Origin: an uncultured Oscillospiraceae bacterium
GTDB lineage: Bacteria > Bacillota > Clostridia > Oscillospirales > Oscillospiraceae
Reading direction: 5' to 3'
Assembly (NCBI GenBank): GCA_905234005.1
Contig: CAJOFW010000001.1
Span: 1-36,406 of the forward strand
DNA length: 36,406 bases
Below the pieces are notes generated by a model, which was not told where the DNA came from, did no database searches, and saw only the letters and a program-made list of their open reading frames with translations. The translations under genes were made by a program, and so were the position numbers. Positions 32,186-36,406 of this stretch are shown here, one piece after another. Within the stretch, counting starts at the first letter, position 1. Every line of letters begins with the position of its first letter.

Positions 32186-33462
32186 GTCGTCTCGCCCCCC
32201 TCCTTAACCGGCAGACGCCGGGCGGTCAGCTTGCGGATGCGGTGGCGGCGCACGTCGGACAGCGTGAACTCGAGGCCGTGGTACGTGAAGCTGTCACGCT
32301 GGGAGGGCAGCAGCGGAAAGTGCTCGAGCGCCCACTCGTTTAGGGATTTGTGGATCAGCGTCTCGTCGTCCTCGGGGTCGTCGAAATCGAGCAGCTCGAA
32401 CGCCTCGGCGACGTCCAGCCCGGCGTCCAGCTCGTACCGTCCGCCGCCCAGGGGCCGGAACAGCTCCTCCGGCTCGTCCTCCTCGTCGTAGATCTCGCCG
32501 ACAAGCTCCTCGAGGATGTCCTCCACCGTCACGACGCCGAGGGTGCCGCCCCACGCGTCCGTGACGATGGCCATGTTCTGCTTCTTGCGGCTCATCTCGG
32601 GCAGAAGGTCGTCGACCTTCGCCGTCGCGGGCACGAAAAACGGCGCGTCCAGAAGCTCCCGCAGGACGAGGGCGTCGCCCTCCCGCAGCCAGGCACGGAT
32701 ATACCGGCGTATCTGCAGCACGCCGATGATGTTGTCGATGTGCTCCTCGTAGACGGGCATGCGGCTGTGCCGCTGCTCGCGGATGAACGCGGTGATCCGG
32801 TCGGCCGGCCACGACGCGTCCACCGCCGCCATGTCCACGCGGGCGGTCAGGACGTGCTCGACCGTGATGTCGCCGAACTCGAGGGCGTTCTGCACAAGAC
32901 CGGCCTGCTCCTCGTCGAGACGGCCGGCGTCGGACATATCCTCGACGATGTCGTACAGCTCGTCCTCCGTGACGGAGACCGCGCCGTCGCCCTTCGTGTG
33001 CCGGGCGGCGGCCTCCCCGATCGCGGCGAGAAGACGCGCCAGCGGGCCGAAAACACGCATAAAAAAGCAGAGCGGCCCCGCGGTGCGCAGGCACAGCCGC
33101 TCACTGTATTTTTTGGCGACGGATTTCGGGAGCATCTCGCCGAACAGAAACAGCACCAGCGTCGTAGCCGCCGCGCCCCACACGGCCGCGCCGGCGCCCC
33201 AGCGCGTCGTGACGAGCACCGTCACGACGGCGGCGGCGGTCAGATGCGTGATGTTCGTGCCGATGAGGATCGTGGTTATGGCGCGGTCGATGTTGTCGAG
33301 CACGTACAGCGCCCGCTTCGCGCCGGGGTCGCCCCTGTCCTGCCGCGCCTTCAGCCGCGCCCGGGAAGCGGACGCGAACGCCGTCTCGGCGGCGGCGAAA
33401 AATATGGCGCAGGCCAGAAGCACGGCCAGCGCGGCGACGGACAGCCAACTGCCATCGTCCAT
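32182..33462 (-). CDS. CNNM/CorC-family membrane protein with CBS pair (paralog 2)
   Basis: This 426-aa protein has the same layout as its neighbour: DUF21 (TNITHLTAAAVV, FGEMLPKS), CBS pair (VLTARVDM, TDAWGGTLGVVTVEDILEELVGEI) and a C-terminal CorC/HlyC domain. It is the first gene of the minus-strand run that continues into paralog 1, the acyltransferase and the PAP2 gene. GAGGTGG is 9 bases before the ATG and a good promoter lies upstream. The likely role is divalent-metal homeostasis. Confidence 0.9.
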   Translation of the reverse strand: MDDGSWLSVAALAVLLACAIFFAAAETAFASASRARLKARQDRGDPGAKRALYVLDNIDRAITTILIGTNITHLTAAAVVTVLVTTRWGAGAAVWGAAATTLVLFLFGEMLPKSVAKKYSERLCLRTAGPLCFFMRVFGPLARLLAAIGEAAARHTKGDGAVSVTEDELYDIVEDMSDAGRLDEEQAGLVQNALEFGDITVEHVLTARVDMAAVDASWPADRITAFIREQRHSRMPVYEEHIDNIIGVLQIRRYIRAWLREGDALVLRELLDAPFFVPATAKVDDLLPEMSRKKQNMAIVTDAWGGTLGVVTVEDILEELVGEIYDEEDEPEELFRPLGGGRYELDAGLDVAEAFELLDFDDPEDDETLIHKSLNEWALEHFPLLPSQRDSFTYHGLEFTLSDVRRHRIRKLTARRLPVKEGGETT

Positions 33463-33508
33463 GGAGGAAAACCACCTCGCAATATGTCTATAATATGTAA
33501 TTCACATT

Positions 33509-33537
33509 ATTTTATCACGAATGCGCCCGCTCGTCAA
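33509..33537 (-). promoter_or_regulatory. Promoter of the CNNM-acyltransferase-PAP2 run
   Basis: On the minus strand TTGACG (33532-33537) is followed after 17 bases by TAAAAT (33509-33514), about 47 bases before the first ATG. Confidence 0.65.
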
Positions 33538-33600
33538 CGCCCTGTGTGCCCCGCCGGGAAACCGCCGCGAAAAGACGCCTGACCGATTTTGCGAAAGCTG

Positions 33601-33629
33601 TTGCCAAAGCGATCCGATTATGTTAACAT
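33601..33629 (+). promoter_or_regulatory. Promoter of alr
   Basis: TTGCCA (33601-33606) and TAACAT (33624-33629) are 17 bases apart, 37 bases before the ATG. Confidence 0.55.
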
Positions 33630-33666
33630 AGGCTGTATCATTCTGTCATATCCGGGAGGCTCTTCG

Positions 33667-34788
33667 ATGGCAATCGAACGGAGGACCTCGGCGGTCGTCC
33701 ACACGGAACGGCTCGCCGCGAACATCGAGAACATCCGCCGCCGGCTCGCGCCGGGCGCGGAGATCATCGCCGTGCTCAAGGCGGACGCCTACGGCCACGG
33801 CATCGAGAACATCTATCCCACGCTCCGGGACGCCGGCGTGCGGCGGTACGCCGTGGCGCTCTGGGAGGAGGGCGCGGCCCTGCGGCGGGCCGGGGCCGAA
33901 ACCGAGAGCATCCTTCTGCTCGGCGACACCTGGGACGGCTCTCTGGGCGAGCTTATCCAATGGCGGCTCACGCCGACGATCTTCGCCGTGGAGACGGCGG
34001 AGAAATTAAACGCGCTCGCGGCGGCGGCCGGGGTCGTCCAGCCGATCCAGCTCAAGATCGACACGGGCATGCACCGCATCGGCTTCCCGGCCGGGCCGGC
34101 GTGCTTCGAGGCGGTCGAACGCGTCGCGGCGATGGAGCACCTCTCCATCGAGGGCGCGTTCACGCACTACCCCTGCGCCGACGACGACGAGGCGCTGACA
34201 CGGGCGCAGCTCAAGTCGTTTCTCGATACGGTTTCGGCGCTGCGGGCACGGGGCGTCGCCATACCGTTTCTGCACAGCGCCGGCAGTCCCTCGCTTCTTC
34301 TGCACCCGTGGGCGCACCTCGACGGCGTCCGGGTCGGCGACCTGCTGTACGGCCTCAGTCCGTTCGACGATGAGACCGAATACCGCGCCATGGGCTTTCA
34401 GGAGGTCATGACGTGGCACACCTACGCCGCCCTCGTGAAGGACGTCGCCGCCGGGGAACGCGTCGGCTACGGCGGCACGTACACCGCGCCGCGTGATATC
34501 CGGCTCGCTACGCTGCCCGTCGGCTTCGCGGACGGCTACAGCCGCCGCCTGTCGAACATCGGCAGCGTGATCATCCGCGGGCAGGAGGCGCCGATACGCG
34601 GCCGCGTCTGCATGGATCAGATGATGGTCGACGTGACCGACATCCCCGGCGTGCGGCGCGGCGACGAGGTGACGCTGCTCGGCGGGCCGATGAACGCCAC
34701 CCGCATGGCGGCGCTGAGCGGCCTGAGCATCGACGAGGTCGTCTGCAATATCTCCCGCCGCGTCCCCCGCGTCCGCGACGGGGCGTGA
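33667..34788 (+). CDS. alr: Alanine racemase
   Basis: This 373-aa PLP enzyme has the cofactor lysine K38 in AVLKADAYGHG, the second catalytic residue Y269 in RVGYGGTY and the late CMDQMMVDVT motif. It makes D-alanine for peptidoglycan, consistent with the D-Ala-D-Ala carboxypeptidase elsewhere in the window. I use the ATG at 33667, which follows GGGAGG by about 7 bases; the frame is open to 33589 but that region holds the promoter. Specificity for Ala rather than Ser cannot be shown from sequence alone. Confidence 0.94.
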   Translation: MAIERRTSAVVHTERLAANIENIRRRLAPGAEIIAVLKADAYGHGIENIYPTLRDAGVRRYAVALWEEGAALRRAGAETESILLLGDTWDGSLGELIQWRLTPTIFAVETAEKLNALAAAAGVVQPIQLKIDTGMHRIGFPAGPACFEAVERVAAMEHLSIEGAFTHYPCADDDEALTRAQLKSFLDTVSALRARGVAIPFLHSAGSPSLLLHPWAHLDGVRVGDLLYGLSPFDDETEYRAMGFQEVMTWHTYAALVKDVAAGERVGYGGTYTAPRDIRLATLPVGFADGYSRRLSNIGSVIIRGQEAPIRGRVCMDQMMVDVTDIPGVRRGDEVTLLGGPMNATRMAALSGLSIDEVVCNISRRVPRVRDGA

Positions 34789-34806
34789 CAGGGGCTTTTC
34801 GGCGGC

Positions 34807-34835
34807 TTTACAATTTCGCCGGCGTGTGGTATAGT
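34807..34835 (+). promoter_or_regulatory. Promoter of the ATP-grasp gene
   Basis: TTTACA (34807-34812) and TATAGT (34830-34835) are 17 bases apart. This would give a leader of about 130 bases. Confidence 0.6.
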
Positions 34836-34887
34836 TTCATGCGCCGTCCGGGATACTACAGGTTGCCCGGCGCGGCCGCCATACCGG

Positions 34888-34939
34888 CACACACTGTATA
34901 CACACACACTGTATACAAAAGTATGCATCACCTGCATAC
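34888..34939. repeat. Tandem and inverted repeats in the ATP-grasp leader
   Basis: CACACACTGTATAC occurs twice in tandem (34888-34901 and 34903-34916). It is followed by the dyad GTATGC-N7-GCATAC (34921-34939). They lie between the promoter and the ribosome site and may be operator sites or an RNA element. Confidence 0.5.
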
Positions 34940-34974
34940 AAAACTATATATCGGATCATCAACGGGAGAACAAT

Positions 34975-35997
34975 ATGGGCTTTGCGAAATATTACATGCG
35001 TGTCGTCTCCGGCATGAGCTTCAAAAAATTCAACACCATCCTCGAACGGGCGCACAAGGCGTCGGGGCGCAGCAAGCTCTGGCTGACGAAGGACATCATC
35101 CACTGCGGACTCAAATTCGGCGGCGGCTACAACGACTACATGGCCTTCGGCTGGTGGGACTTAAACGACGAGCAGCGCTCCACCTACGTCACCCGCGTCG
35201 TATCGAAAAAGCTCGTGACGCTCTTAAACGACGAGAGCCAGTCGCATTTCTTCGACGACAAGGAGCAGTTTTACACGCTGTTTCACGACTACATCGGCCG
35301 CGAGTTCCTGAACTTCCGCACGGCGAAGAAGGAGGAGGTACGGGCGTTTGTCGAGCGGCATCCGGTCATCTTCCAGAAGCCCGCCCACGGCTCGTGCGGC
35401 CGGGGCTGTTCGCGGTTTGATTCGCGTCAATTCGAGAGCTTCGACGCGTTCTACGACGAGCTGAAGGCGCAGGACGCGTGGCTGATCGAGGAGGTGCTGC
35501 GCCAGCACCCCGATCAGGAGGCCGTCTACCCGAACGCGATGAACTGCATGCGCCTCATCACGCTCGTGGACTCGCAGAACGGCGAGCCGCACGTCATCTA
35601 CGCGACGCAGAAATTCGGCCTGAACGGCCGCGTCGTCGACAACTACGGCTTCGGCTGCCGGGTCGACCTCGAGACCGGCGTCGTGTGCTCCCCCGGCGTG
35701 TCCGGCGACGCGACCGAGGCCGTCGTCTACACCGAGCACCCGCTCACGCATATGCCGATCCCCGGCCACAAAATCCCGATGTTCCACGAGGCGTGCGAGA
35801 TGGTCAAACGCGCCGCCCTCGTCGTGCCGGGTATGCGCTACATCGGCTGGGACGTCGGCATCACCCCGGACGGCCCCGCCATCGTCGAGGGCAACAACTA
35901 CTGCGCCCACGATTTCTGGCAGCTCCCCGCCCAGACCCCCGAAAAAACCGGTATGCTCCCGGTCTTCGAGAAGTACGTCCCGGAATTTCACAGATAA
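34975..35997 (+). CDS. ATP-grasp enzyme, sugar-transfer-associated type
   Basis: This 340-aa protein resembles the ATP-grasp group found with sugar-transfer genes. It has a substrate/ATP lysine region (FQKPAHGSCGRG, about 133-144), IEEVLRQHPDQEAVYPNAMN, and the metal-binding end GWDVGITPDGPAIVEGNNY (about 299-317). ATP-grasp enzymes join a carboxylate to an amine or similar group using ATP. In this group the products are linked to capsule or wall polysaccharides, but I know of no proven reaction. GGGAG is 7 bases before the ATG. It stands alone, after alr, with its own promoter. Confidence 0.82.
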   Translation: MGFAKYYMRVVSGMSFKKFNTILERAHKASGRSKLWLTKDIIHCGLKFGGGYNDYMAFGWWDLNDEQRSTYVTRVVSKKLVTLLNDESQSHFFDDKEQFYTLFHDYIGREFLNFRTAKKEEVRAFVERHPVIFQKPAHGSCGRGCSRFDSRQFESFDAFYDELKAQDAWLIEEVLRQHPDQEAVYPNAMNCMRLITLVDSQNGEPHVIYATQKFGLNGRVVDNYGFGCRVDLETGVVCSPGVSGDATEAVVYTEHPLTHMPIPGHKIPMFHEACEMVKRAALVVPGMRYIGWDVGITPDGPAIVEGNNYCAHDFWQLPAQTPEKTGMLPVFEKYVPEFHR

Positions 35998-36055
35998 TGC
36001 CTTTCCCGAAGAAACGGAATAAGAAACAGCAAAACAGAAATGGTAAAATAATAAG

Positions 36056-36093
36056 CACAGGGCCGTTCCGAACGGAGCGGCCCTGTGTTTTTT
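36056..36093. terminator. Terminator between ATP-grasp and Rrf2 genes
   Basis: A 10-bp stem, CACAGGGCCG (36056-36065) with CGGCCCTGTG (36078-36087), has further inner pairing and is followed by TTTTTT. It can end the ATP-grasp transcript and, by its stem, the converging Rrf2 transcript. Confidence 0.9.
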
Positions 36094-36100
36094 GAGCGGA

Positions 36101-36406
36101 TCATATGACGTAGTTGTCCCCCGGCGCGCCGGTCTGGACGAGATCGGCGATCGTGTAGCGGTCGAGATATTCGTTGATGACGCGGTCGAGTCCCTGCCAC
36201 ATCTCCAGCGTGCGGCAGTTCACGGCCTGGTCGCACAACGGCGCGCCCGGCTCGAGACACGCCACCGGCGCGAGCGTTCCCTCCGTCATGCGCAGGATGA
36301 AGCCGACGGTGCAGCGCTCCGGCGGCATGATGAAGCGGTAGCCGCCGCCCTTGCCGCGCAGACCGGAGAGCACGCCGCCCTTGACGAGCAGCTTCATGAT
36401 GCTCTC
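36101..36406 (-). CDS. Rrf2-family regulator, C-terminal part (cut by window edge)
   Basis: The 101 visible residues start inside the wing of the Rrf2 helix-turn-helix (LSGLRGKGGGYRF). They include the dimerisation helix and three cysteines, in ACLEPGAPLCDQAVNC, that could hold an Fe-S cluster as in IscR. The frame is open to the last base, so the first roughly 45 residues lie outside the window. Rrf2 proteins often control Fe-S assembly or cysteine genes, but the target is not visible here. Confidence 0.88.
   Translation of the reverse strand, partial: ESIMKLLVKGGVLSGLRGKGGGYRFIMPPERCTVGFILRMTEGTLAPVACLEPGAPLCDQAVNCRTLEMWQGLDRVINEYLDRYTIADLVQTGAPGDNYVI

Overview
The window is most likely from a high-G+C anaerobic Firmicute, probably a gut member of the Oscillospiraceae/Clostridia. 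This rests on Clostridia-type genes (a three-SLH surface protein, a GerMN lipoprotein, a CD1247-like zinc-ribbon protein after efp), strong GGAGG ribosome sites, sigma-A-like TTGACA/TATAAT promoters and a dispersed 3'-end repeat that I associate with this family. No rRNA, tRNA, CRISPR array or transposase gene was seen.

Left end (1-1.6 kb): a visibly lower-G+C module with a zinc-ribbon membrane protein and a divergent XRE regulator. Two identical-arm operators lie between them, and hairpins with a shared loop lie at its ends. Next to it is a conserved-looking 53-aa gene preceded by an extensive inverted repeat and a terminator-like hairpin.

Catabolic cluster (1.6-9.4 kb): a DAPG/phloretin-hydrolase-like C-C hydrolase, an Fe-S/FMN ene-reductase of the old yellow enzyme/BaiCD type, a zinc alcohol dehydrogenase, a flavodoxin-like reductase with an added zinc ribbon and an MFS carrier, with a divergent LysR regulator. 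Together they look like uptake and reductive/hydrolytic breakdown of an acylated phenolic or related cyclic ketone. This is the best candidate for an uncharacterised system.

Transport block (9.4-17.2 kb, minus strand): a dpp/opp-type ABC transporter (two ATPases, two permeases) followed without a break by a MoxR ATPase and a CoxE-like VWA protein, with no substrate-binding protein. Upstream is a separately promoted GPH-type sugar symporter.

Envelope and housekeeping block (17.4-36.4 kb): a secreted CHAP/NlpC-like SLH protein, a D-Ala-D-Ala carboxypeptidase, ComEA, a two-component system with a GerMN lipoprotein, an M24 aminopeptidase, efp and a CD1247-like gene. These are followed by pheA behind a Phe-rich leader peptide and terminator, a PAP2/acyltransferase pair, two tandem CNNM/CBS proteins, alanine racemase, an ATP-grasp enzyme and the C-terminal part of an Rrf2 regulator running off the window.

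Five copies of a roughly 100-120 bp repeat lie at 3' ends of genes, all in the orientation of the upstream gene. Four begin exactly at the stop codon. The fifth has become the C-terminus of the hydrolase gene.
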